Positions 35,699 to 43,193 of a stretch of DNA of 64,000 nt are shown piece by piece (position 1 is the stretch's first letter; every line of letters begins with the position of its first letter). The translations under genes were made by a program, and so were the position numbers. The notes under the pieces are model-generated. The model was not told where the DNA came from and did not search any database. It saw only the letters and a program-made list of their open reading frames with translations. The DNA is from Lactiplantibacillus dongliensis (GTDB lineage Bacteria > Bacillota > Bacilli > Lactobacillales > Lactobacillaceae), in the NCBI RefSeq assembly GCF_005405105.1, contig NZ_BJDK01000011.1, forward strand, positions 17,945 to 81,944, given 5' to 3'.

Positions 35699-36093
35699 GA
35701 ATCAGTGGTCGTTGTCAGTTCAACATGCCGAATATTGTCTAATGCGATTAGCTGCCAACCAGCTAGCACAATATTTGTTTCGTAATAGCCCGTCACTAGC
35801 CCCACGACATCGGGCAATAAGTGGCCATCACGGTCGCGTTCGTTCAGTTGGATGCTGACCGGCTGGTTTTTAAGATAGGCCTGTTGCAGGTAATCAGTCT
35901 TGACAGTCAACGACTGAACTGGCTTTTCAGGATAATGTTGAGCCTGCTGAGCCCGTTGCTTTTTTAAGGCGCTAGTATGATCACTTAAGTAGAACCCTTG
36001 CCACTTCACCATACCGCGGTCTTGGTAAACATGGTCGAAGAACTCTTGGACGACCTGAATATCAAATGATGATTTAGCCTTACTCATAGCCAT
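35680..36093 (-). CDS. YolD-like protein
   Basis: A 137-residue protein with the YolD-like pattern seen next to Y-family polymerases in Firmicutes: MVKWQGFYLSDHT near the start, then PVSIQLNERDRDGHLL, VVGLVTGY, and IALDNIRHVEL at the C-terminus. The family is suggested to act as a UmuD-like accessory to UvrX/UmuC polymerases; this role is inferred. Its start overlaps the preceding gene by 14 nt (a second ATG is at 36087), and its stop lies within the terminator stem. It is under the LexA-boxed promoter at 37743-37756. Confidence 0.75.
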   Translation of the reverse strand: MAMSKAKSSFDIQVVQEFFDHVYQDRGMVKWQGFYLSDHTSALKKQRAQQAQHYPEKPVQSLTVKTDYLQQAYLKNQPVSIQLNERDRDGHLLPDVVGLVTGYYETNIVLAGWQLIALDNIRHVELTTTTDSTQTPR

Positions 36094-36400
36094 GCTTCTT
36101 TCTTTGAATCAGCCGTTGACTTTGCGGCCAATATTGGTCGGTAAAACCGTCGTATTCGATGGTGAGTTGCGTCAGCTGCTGCAAGTCGTGAACGACCGTT
36201 TCCAGGTAAGCCAGCTCATAGGTTTTGATCGTATGTAACGGAATTGACCGCAACCGTTGCCATTTACGCTGGTGGTTGAAAAAGACGTTGTAGTAACCGC
36301 CGTAATGATTGTCAACAATCTGTAGCCAGTAACGGCTTTGACTGACCGGCTTAAATTGCGCGGTTAAGCGGTCGTTAATTATGCGGACATCTTTATTCAT
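36080..36400 (-). CDS. Small hypothetical protein in the Y-family polymerase operon
   Basis: About 106 residues, rich in Tyr, Trp, Arg and Gln; it matches the hypothetical protein often found between the UmuC-like polymerase and YolD in lactobacilli. No domain I can name. I chose ATG 36400, which overlaps the polymerase stop by 8 nt and follows GGAGG by 8 nt; a frame start at 36457 lies inside the polymerase gene. Co-transcription with DNA repair genes suggests an accessory role in lesion bypass. Confidence 0.65.
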   Translation of the reverse strand: MNKDVRIINDRLTAQFKPVSQSRYWLQIVDNHYGGYYNVFFNHQRKWQRLRSIPLHTIKTYELAYLETVVHDLQQLTQLTIEYDGFTDQYWPQSQRLIQRKKHGYE

Positions 36401-37703
36401 AAGCATTTCCTCCATTATGGCCCCCGACAAGTGATGCTCGGCGAATCGCAGTGCCACCAGGTAATAGACTGCTGGTGTAGACTAACTTGGTGAAGCCGAA
36501 CCGGGCGCGAACATGATCGACGACTAAGGCGATGCGGTCAGCTTTGACTTGTTGCTCAACGCCAGTGAATAGGCTCAGTTGTTGGCCCTGTTTGGGGCTA
36601 AGCTTGGATGCATAGACAGCTAAGTTGCGAATGGCTTGACCATCCCAATGCTGCCGAAAGAGTCGCAATAAGGTCTGGGTCAAGACGGGATCACGATCGG
36701 TCGGGTCGATGCGCACTGCTTGGGTCCAACCGGCCCGGCCATCAGTGGGACTAGCTGCATAGGCAAAGCCGACTGACAAGGAAACGGTACTCGTTAATTG
36801 GTGATGATGTCGCAACCGCGAAGCCACTTGTTCCCCGACTTCTTTAATGACCGTTTCAATTTCCTTGGGTTGGGTATAATCTCGCGGTAAGACTTGTGAA
36901 TTACCGAGACTGGCTTCTTTGGGGCCGGTCTGTTCGCTAACTTGCGAGCGGTCGATGCCCCACGCTACGGCGAAAAGCTGCATACCTATGAGACCTAGTT
37001 GTTGCTTAAGTAAGTACGGATTAGCATGCGCTAAGTCGTTCATATTATAGATGCCCAGCCGATTGAGCCGGTTAGCCGTGCGATGGCCGATACTCCAAAC
37101 ACTCGTTAGATCCTGGACGGACCAGATTAGTTGTGGCACGGTATCATAGTGGATTTCACCGATTAAATCGGGGGTATGCTTGGCGTATAGGTCTAAGGCT
37201 AACTTAGCTTGCACGGGATTGTCACCGATGCCAACGGTGGTGTAGAGGCCCAATTCGTGGCGAATCGTGTGTTGAATTCGTTTGGCGACAGCGCGGGGGC
37301 TATCACCGAAGAGATGCCAGGAATGGGTTAAATCCAGAATTGATTCATCGATCGAATAAGGCAGTAAATCACAGTCAGCGACAAAGCGGTTAAAGATTGC
37401 GTTGATTTGCAAGTTACGTTTGATGTATAGGTTCATTCGCGGCGGCACAACAACTAATTGCGGGTCATTCGGTAAATCTCGTTGACGGGAGACGTTGGCT
37501 TGCAAGTGGTAAAGCTTTTTGGCCTCTGGGGACGTTGCCAACACTAAGCCGCCATTTGTATTGTCAGTTTCAGACATCACCACTAGTGGGACCTTCAATG
37601 GATTATAGCCGCGTTCGACACATTCACAACTGGCATAAAAGGATTTGTTATCAATTAAAAAGTACACGCCGTGCGGTTCTTGTCGATAATCTAAAGTTTG
37701 CAT
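36393..37703 (-). CDS. Y-family DNA polymerase, UmuC/UvrX-like
   Basis: A 436-residue translesion polymerase. The N-terminal FLIDNKSFYASCECV (about 16-30) carries the first catalytic Asp; SIDESILDL (about 127) holds the Asp-Glu pair. A thumb with helix-hairpin-helix (SIGHRTANRLNRLGIYNMNDLA) and a little-finger domain follow, ending in the region with QQLSLF, which resembles a beta-clamp binding motif. In lactobacilli these UmuC-like polymerases are SOS-inducible. The LexA box at 37743-37756 lies within the promoter. Overlaps the next gene by 8 nt. Confidence 0.9.
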   Translation of the reverse strand: MQTLDYRQEPHGVYFLIDNKSFYASCECVERGYNPLKVPLVVMSETDNTNGGLVLATSPEAKKLYHLQANVSRQRDLPNDPQLVVVPPRMNLYIKRNLQINAIFNRFVADCDLLPYSIDESILDLTHSWHLFGDSPRAVAKRIQHTIRHELGLYTTVGIGDNPVQAKLALDLYAKHTPDLIGEIHYDTVPQLIWSVQDLTSVWSIGHRTANRLNRLGIYNMNDLAHANPYLLKQQLGLIGMQLFAVAWGIDRSQVSEQTGPKEASLGNSQVLPRDYTQPKEIETVIKEVGEQVASRLRHHHQLTSTVSLSVGFAYAASPTDGRAGWTQAVRIDPTDRDPVLTQTLLRLFRQHWDGQAIRNLAVYASKLSPKQGQQLSLFTGVEQQVKADRIALVVDHVRARFGFTKLVYTSSLLPGGTAIRRASLVGGHNGGNAYE

Positions 37704-37742
37704 TGCCCCAACCCCCTATCGGTTAATTGCTTTTATTATACA

Positions 37743-37756
37743 CGAACGTGTGTTCT
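37743..37756 (-). promoter_or_regulatory. LexA (SOS) box of the polymerase operon
   Basis: CGAACGTGTGTTCT matches the Gram-positive LexA consensus CGAAC-N4-GTTC (with G at the first variable position as expected). It lies between the -35 region and TATAAT of the minus-strand promoter, so LexA binding would block initiation. Confidence 0.85.
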
Positions 37757-37896
37757 TTTGAAAGTAAAAACTTTTATCAATCATCTTTGCTATTAAAAAC
37801 CAGGTCAACAGAAATAGTGTATGGCTATTGTATGTTCATTAGCTATACACTACTGTAAACAAGCACCACCCCGATCTTAATAGGTTTATTCGTCCA

Positions 37897-37925
37897 TTGA
37901 AATGCCCGGCTTTAACGGCTATACT
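37897..37925 (+). promoter_or_regulatory. Promoter of the EAL-like/glycosyltransferase operon
   Basis: TTGAAA (37897-37902), 17-bp spacer, TATACT (37920-37925), about 80 bp before the first gene's ATG. Confidence 0.7.
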
Positions 37926-38005
37926 TTAAATAAAATTAGTCTAGTCAACTGTAAATCGTTAAGTGAACTAACATAGTTTTGGCAACTAATAAGGATTTGA
38001 TTAAG

Positions 38006-38836
38006 ATGTCATTAGCACAATTAGAAACGGTGCTTTTATGGGCGACTTTAGTGATTGCAATTGTTTTCGTTGGAACTGTTGTCTTCTACTATTGGTATTC
38101 TCGTAAAAGCTCTAATAATTACTTAGAAAATGACGCCATTGAGCTGCGGTACTTTATCCAAAAGCAAGTCGACTACCGGGGCCAAGTGACGGGGTATGAA
38201 TGTCTCTTGCGGCAGCATGATCCCGATGGGTCGTGGTCGTTACCGAAACAACTGGATTCCCTGCCCTTGCAACGGGTTATTTTTTTACTTGATGATACTT
38301 TCAAGTCATTGCCCGAGGAACCGATCACTTTATCAATCAACTTAGAATACGATCAAATCATCAGTCCGGATTTTCGGTATTTTGTTCGTTGGGCGTTATC
38401 GCGGATTGAACCGATGCATTTGGCGATTGAGTATACGCCACAGTTTCAACCCAAACGGATCAACAAACCATTGTTTCGACGCCGGATTCGCGAAGCCCGG
38501 CAATATGGGATGACCTTTGGGATTGATAACGTGGGCTCTAGTTTGGACAGTCTGAAAAATATTGAATGGATGCTAAGTGATATTGATTCACTCAAGTGTT
38601 CCATGCGGAGCTTCCGTAAAGACGACCCGTCTGTCTGGCTAGATTTAAACTTACAGTTTTGGAACAAACTCTCAAAAGAAAATCATATTGATTTGATCCT
38701 CATGGGGATTGAAGATGCGGCGGATGAAAAATTAGCCGAACAGTTAAAGATTGATATTCGGCAAGGCTACCTATTTGGCCGGCCAATTAATCCGGATATT
38801 AATGCAAAGAAAGGTGACGTTAATGGCGAAAACTAA
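38006..38836 (+). CDS. Membrane-anchored degenerate EAL-domain protein
   Basis: About 276 residues: one N-terminal membrane helix (about 10-33) and a cytoplasmic EAL-like domain. In that domain the first Glu motif reads YECLLR, the Asn is in LSINLE, and QGYLFGRP keeps the final Gln, but the DDFG motif is IDNVG (second Asp lost) and the EGVE motif is MGIED (first Glu lost). Both lost residues bind metal in active phosphodiesterases, so catalysis is unlikely; c-di-GMP binding is possible. I prefer ATG 38006, 10 nt after AAGGA, over TTG 37979. It overlaps the next gene by 14 nt and precedes a PgaC-like synthase, suggesting a control role in polysaccharide export. Confidence 0.75.
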   Translation: MSLAQLETVLLWATLVIAIVFVGTVVFYYWYSRKSSNNYLENDAIELRYFIQKQVDYRGQVTGYECLLRQHDPDGSWSLPKQLDSLPLQRVIFLLDDTFKSLPEEPITLSINLEYDQIISPDFRYFVRWALSRIEPMHLAIEYTPQFQPKRINKPLFRRRIREARQYGMTFGIDNVGSSLDSLKNIEWMLSDIDSLKCSMRSFRKDDPSVWLDLNLQFWNKLSKENHIDLILMGIEDAADEKLAEQLKIDIRQGYLFGRPINPDINAKKGDVNGEN

Positions 38837-39356
38837 AGCAACTGCGACTGAGCAAGCAGATGAACGGGCACGCCAGCAGCTTTACACCGATGCTTACTTT
38901 GAACACGGTCACTGGGGGTTAAAGCTTTGGCAGACATTGGTAGGCTTACTCGGTTGGGTCGCGGTGGTCATCCCGATAACGGTGACGGTCCTCTCAATCT
39001 GGTCGACTTACGATCCACGGGTCTTGCGAATTTGGTCCTATCAAGAAGGCGTTTTTGAATTTAAATTTATCGGGATTCTACTGCTCTTCTCATTTGTTTT
39101 AACGTCATTATTCGCAGTGACGATGACGATTATTCAAAACCGTAAGCGTGATCGCGTCGTTGAACAATGGCCGACGTATAATCCAATCAACCAGAAACGC
39201 CGACAAAAAGCGTTAGCCAAGTTTATGGATAATCGCTTTGGCGATGCAGAATCGCGGGAAAATACCCGTTACTATGAAGTGAAACCAGAACAAAATCTAG
39301 ATACCGATGAGATTCAAAAATTATACGATGAACACGACATTAACGATTTAGACTAA
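38823..39356 (+). CDS. Two-helix membrane protein, PgaD-like partner of the glycosyltransferase
   Basis: About 177 residues. Two hydrophobic helices lie at roughly 36-60 and 82-106, with a short acidic outer loop and a long charged cytoplasmic tail. Size and position fit accessory subunits such as PgaD/IcaD, but similarity is by layout only. Start: ATG 38823 overlaps the EAL-like gene by 14 nt and has SD AAAGGTG. A larger frame opens at 38751 without an SD. Translation coupling with both neighbours suggests a single complex. Confidence 0.65.
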   Translation: MAKTKATATEQADERARQQLYTDAYFEHGHWGLKLWQTLVGLLGWVAVVIPITVTVLSIWSTYDPRVLRIWSYQEGVFEFKFIGILLLFSFVLTSLFAVTMTIIQNRKRDRVVEQWPTYNPINQKRRQKALAKFMDNRFGDAESRENTRYYEVKPEQNLDTDEIQKLYDEHDINDLD

Positions 39357-39369
39357 ACAGGAGTTATTA

Positions 39370-40695
39370 ATGGTAAATATTTTTATTAATCATATCTTAG
39401 AGGCAACACTGGGCCAGACGTTATTGAACGTCTTTTTATTGATCCTATGTTTATATCCGGTGGTTGGCTCTTTTTTTTGGTTCGCGGGTGCGTTATCATA
39501 TCGGTTTTTGAAGACTAATAAACGGGATACGGATTGGCAGTTGATTCCACCAGCCAAGCAGCCATTGATTACCATTATGATTCCCGCGCACAATGAAGAA
39601 GTCATGATTGAAGAAACGATTACTTACCTCTTTGAAGAACTTAATTATGAGAATTTTGAGGTCCTGGTGATGAACGATGGGTCAACCGACCGCACGGCTG
39701 AAATTATCGCGGCGTTACAGACTAAATATCCACGGTTACGAACGGTTAAGATTTTAAAAAATAAAGGGAAAGCGCACGCCTTTAACATCGGCATGTATTT
39801 TGCCAAAGGTGAGTATATCTTAAGTAACGATGCGGATACGATTCCTGAAAAAGATGCTTTGATGAAGTATATGAATTTCTTCGTGCACGACCGGGATATG
39901 AATACTTCCGCGGTGACGGCTAATATGGACGTTCAAAACCGGACGAAATTATTAGGCAAATCGCAAACGGTCGAATTCTCAAGTATTGTTGGTGTTATCA
40001 AGCGTAGCCAAACGTTGATTAATGATTCTATGTATGCTTATAGTGGTGCTAATACGTTATATAAGAAGAGTTTCTTGATTGACGTGGGTGGTTTTCGGCA
40101 GAATCGAGCCACCGAAGATATCAGCATTGCTTGGGATCACCAAATGGTGGGCGCAGTGCCCCGCTTCGCGCCAAATATTGTCTTTCATATGAATGTTCCC
40201 GAAACTATTCATGATCTTTATAAGCAACGCAAACGCTGGGCCCAAGGCGGGACTGAAGTCTGGTTAACGAACATTAAAAAGTTCATCTTTCATCCGATTC
40301 AACGGCGGTACCAGATTTCGATGTTCGTGGACTCCACGTTATCGATTATCTGGTCGTTCTTCTTCGTGATTACGACGGTGATGTTCATCGCGTTGATGCT
40401 TTATTTCTTGTTTACGGGTAATTATGAACGGATCTTCCATGGCCTGATGATCTCATTTGTCTTTGTGACCTTTGAATTAATGGCCGGATTTATGCAACTA
40501 CTGGCCGCATTGCTACTAGACCATCGCGGCGCTAAGCTGAAATACTGGTTCTTTGCCCCACTATATATGTTGTTTTATTGGATGGTTAATCCGGTGACGG
40601 TGGTTATGACGTTTATCCCCGCACTAAAGACCATCCTGGGCTTTGGTTCCGGTACCTGGGTTAGTCCGGAACGGAAGTCGTTACAGAAAAAGTGA
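39370..40695 (+). CDS. Processive GT2 glycosyltransferase, PgaC/IcaA-like
   Basis: A 441-residue membrane synthase. Two N-terminal helices, then the GT2 domain with VMNDGSTDRT, LSNDADTIPEKD, RATEDISIAWD and QRKRWAQGG, the D, DxD, TED and QxxRW motifs of processive synthases such as poly-N-acetylglucosamine synthase; about four C-terminal helices follow. It should polymerise an N-acetylhexosamine or hexose and pass it through the membrane. SD ACAGGAG precedes ATG, 13 bp after the PgaD-like gene. Product chemistry is not determined by the sequence. A terminator follows. Confidence 0.85.
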   Translation: MVNIFINHILEATLGQTLLNVFLLILCLYPVVGSFFWFAGALSYRFLKTNKRDTDWQLIPPAKQPLITIMIPAHNEEVMIEETITYLFEELNYENFEVLVMNDGSTDRTAEIIAALQTKYPRLRTVKILKNKGKAHAFNIGMYFAKGEYILSNDADTIPEKDALMKYMNFFVHDRDMNTSAVTANMDVQNRTKLLGKSQTVEFSSIVGVIKRSQTLINDSMYAYSGANTLYKKSFLIDVGGFRQNRATEDISIAWDHQMVGAVPRFAPNIVFHMNVPETIHDLYKQRKRWAQGGTEVWLTNIKKFIFHPIQRRYQISMFVDSTLSIIWSFFFVITTVMFIALMLYFLFTGNYERIFHGLMISFVFVTFELMAGFMQLLAALLLDHRGAKLKYWFFAPLYMLFYWMVNPVTVVMTFIPALKTILGFGSGTWVSPERKSLQKK

Positions 40696-40730
40696 GTGTG
40701 TTTTTAAGGTCTGAAGTAGGCCACATATAC

Positions 40731-40769
40731 AAAGGAAGAGGCTTTCCAAAAGGAGAGCCTCTTTCTTTG
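40731..40769 (+). terminator. Terminator of the EAL-like/glycosyltransferase operon
   Basis: AAAGGAAGAGGCTTTCC pairs with GGAGAGCCTCTTTCTTT around AAAA, then a short T-rich tail. Confidence 0.75.
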
Positions 40770-40785
40770 TACTATAAACTTTCAA

Positions 40786-41431
40786 TCAATCAGTCGTTTT
40801 CTTGTGTGCTATATATGAAATGTAAGCTTGTTCCTTAGGTGTTAACTGATTTATCTTCCCCGTTACTAAATTCTTATCAACGATTGCAATAACGTCAAAT
40901 AGTTGTGTTCTTAAGGTGTTAGATTTTCCCTGCTGATTTTGAAGATTAAGCAAGGAGAGTGGGATAAAGTGTTAGTCCTCTTCGTTAAGTGCAATACCCT
41001 AGTTTTTAGCAAGTGATCATAAGTTAATCTAAGAAATGAGCCATTGCTGGTAAGTTCTAACTTTGCTTCATTTAATTCTTGAATCGCTGTAATAATTTTT
41101 AATTTTTGAAAAGTTGAACCATCATTTTTTACTTTAATAAAGTCCATCGAAAGTTTGTTGTTAATTGCCTTATCCCAAAATCTACTAGCACCACCTTGAT
41201 ACGTAACACCACAGAGATGCGTAAAGTTATTCTTAGTGAACCTGACATCTAGCCATTTAATACTACTTCCGTTTTTATAGAAAAAGTAACGTGATTTTCC
41301 AATTAAATTTTTGAAAATAAATTGTTGTGCTTGATATATTTTGGGAAGTTCATTAATAAACTGTCGTTTTTTTTTGGTGTCAAACTATGAATGTTTGCGA
41401 CGTTTGGCTTGTCTGACTTGTTTTTGGTCAT
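40786..41431 (-). pseudogene. PBECR4-like nuclease-domain gene with two frameshifts
   Basis: Read from ATG 41431 (SD GAGGAG), the frame begins MTKNKSDKPNVANIHSLTPK, then breaks in an A9 run (41367-41375). One base more would join it to QFINELPKIYQAQQFIFKN, ...SRYFFYKNGSSIKWLDV, FTHLCGVTYQGGASRFWDKA and MDFIKVKNDGSTFQKL. A second shift near 40950 joins SLLNLQNQQGKSNTLRTQLF and a tail ending HKKTTD at 40786. FxHLxG and DGTxFQKL-like blocks resemble PBECR4-type nuclease domains of Lactobacillus; this naming is by resemblance. Product is probably not made. A 12-bp inverted repeat lies just upstream. Confidence 0.6.
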
Positions 41432-41449
41432 ACTTCTCCTCATAAGAAA

Positions 41450-41486
41450 AGGTCATTGACACCAGTTAACCTGATGTCAATGACCT
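41450..41486. repeat. 12-bp perfect inverted repeat
   Basis: AGGTCATTGACA (41450-41461) and TGTCAATGACCT (41475-41486) with a 13-nt loop. On the minus strand it ends in a T-rich stretch in the leader of the PBECR4-like pseudogene, so it may be a terminator or attenuator. Confidence 0.6.
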
Positions 41487-41771
41487 AATGAAAAACAGGT
41501 TTTTTGTCCCCAGCGGACGGGGCTAGCAGCAGAACCACTAGCAAAATTATCTGGTCTTTAGGTTGCCTGACCAACCAGAAGCTTAAACACTTCTGCTTAC
41601 CTTCTACATGTAATATACAGTGTTTCGTTTCGAGAGTAAACGGATTTGGTTTAAAAAAACAGAACTATTTAGTAAGTATGAGTCAAATGAAAACAAGAAA
41701 TTCAACCTAAAATCTTTTCACTAGTCAAACCGATTGAGCAGTCGCTTTGACCAGCTTTCACGGTTGAAAAT

Positions 41772-41780
41772 TGCTATACT
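41772..41780 (+). promoter_or_regulatory. Extended -10 promoter of the transporter-lctP operon
   Basis: TGC followed by TATACT (41775-41780), 38 bp before the TTG start. No convincing -35 at the right spacing (TTGACC at 41747 is 22 bp away). Confidence 0.45.
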
Positions 41781-41817
41781 TGTATTAGGAAATTTACAGA
41801 ATGGTGTGTGAACAAGC

Positions 41818-43167
41818 TTGGAAAAATTACGACCTTCATTTTTAGAGGTGTCAATTGCCACCTTGAACTTTTTAGCCAATATTGGCATCGTCTTACCGTA
41901 TGTTTTGATTCTATTCAAGTATCAACAGACCCACAGCGTTAATTACCTCGTGGCGATTATCGTCTTTTACGTCGCGCGGGCAGCCAGCATCTTTTCGACT
42001 AAGCGCTTGAATCTGAAGTCGAGTACCTACCTGTTAATGTGTCTGTGGTTAGGCGTGATTGGTAGTGTGATTTATAGCGTCACCAGCAATCTCGGCTGGC
42101 TAATTGCCGGGGTACTTTGCTTAGGTTATACATCCGCGAACATCTGGCCCTACTTCTTAACGATTAAGCTGCATCTGACTACAAATACTGACTTTAAGTT
42201 AAAACGCTTGTATTGGGTCATCTTTGCAGCCTTGGCGTTACTGTTTGTGGCGGATTTCAAGTTTGATTTGCAATATCGGCTTGCCTTCGTGATTTTAGCT
42301 ATTTTATTTCTAATTACCATACCAGCGGGTCGGTTGTTAAATCAATTTTCATTAGCCTTTTACGACCGCCAAGCCCCAACCAAACGGGCACCGCTTAAAT
42401 TATGGCGTATCGGGCTATTTGTCATCCTATTCGGTGCGATGGGCTTGTTGACACTCTTACGGAAAGCCAGCTTGTCGATTGCCCTGCCGTATGTCCTAGC
42501 TGTGGTGGTCCTCGCGATTGTGATCTTAAATATTGAACTAGCGGCGGACTGGCGGGCGATGCCGGCCAACAAGTTACGCATTGTGAATCGAGGCTTTCTA
42601 GTGAGCTTGGTCTTGCTCTATAACAGTTTCTTTGCTTACTTTATCTTGGGAAAAAACGGGATGTACTTGGCTTTTGCGATGTACCTACTAGGGTTCGAAG
42701 CGGGCCGACCGCTGTTTAAGTTGATTGGCCATCAGGTCGATGCACATGCGCAACGCGATGCCCGGCTAGCCCTGATTGGCGGTCATTTACTCATTTTGAC
42801 CACGATACCAGTCTTGTATCTGATTGGCTTGCTACTGATTGCGTTGTACGTTGGTTATGAGAATCCAGCGATTAATACGAGTGTTTATACCGATAAAGCG
42901 AATGATCCTGATTTAGCGATTATTAATAAGTATCGCTTTTCAACGTATGGGGGCTTGTTATGTCAGTTATGCTTCTTTGGCTTACTAGTGGCCACCAGTG
43001 CCATCAATCAATTGAAGCTAATGGCTTTCTTCAATCCTAACAGCCCGGCTTTAAAGCTGACTTACCTACACACGTTAACGTGGCCGCTAGTTAGCTTATC
43101 ATTATTAATGTCAATCATGACAATTTATGGACAACGGTTCTTTAAACGTCAATCACACGCGGCATAA
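41818..43167 (+). CDS. Polytopic membrane protein, MFS-like
   Basis: A 449-residue protein with about 12 hydrophobic helices, MFS-like in layout but without the standard loop signature. It has a TTG start; the SD is weak (GGTG at about 41803), so the start is uncertain. It precedes a lactate permease gene by 26 bp on the same strand, suggesting one operon and perhaps a related transport or regulatory function. I do not recognise the family. Confidence 0.65.
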   Translation: MEKLRPSFLEVSIATLNFLANIGIVLPYVLILFKYQQTHSVNYLVAIIVFYVARAASIFSTKRLNLKSSTYLLMCLWLGVIGSVIYSVTSNLGWLIAGVLCLGYTSANIWPYFLTIKLHLTTNTDFKLKRLYWVIFAALALLFVADFKFDLQYRLAFVILAILFLITIPAGRLLNQFSLAFYDRQAPTKRAPLKLWRIGLFVILFGAMGLLTLLRKASLSIALPYVLAVVVLAIVILNIELAADWRAMPANKLRIVNRGFLVSLVLLYNSFFAYFILGKNGMYLAFAMYLLGFEAGRPLFKLIGHQVDAHAQRDARLALIGGHLLILTTIPVLYLIGLLLIALYVGYENPAINTSVYTDKANDPDLAIINKYRFSTYGGLLCQLCFFGLLVATSAINQLKLMAFFNPNSPALKLTYLHTLTWPLVSLSLLMSIMTIYGQRFFKRQSHAA

Positions 43168-43193
43168 GTGAATTAAATTAGGAGGTTGAAAGC

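Noticed and set aside
41500..41640. Possible riboswitch (GTCCCC/GGGG stem and several short repeats)
   Set aside because: I could not match it to any known riboswitch fold, and the stems are short; it may be only leader DNA.
41721..41918. 65-residue minus-strand frame before the MFS-like gene
   Set aside because: Antisense to the start of a real gene, no SD, no family match.
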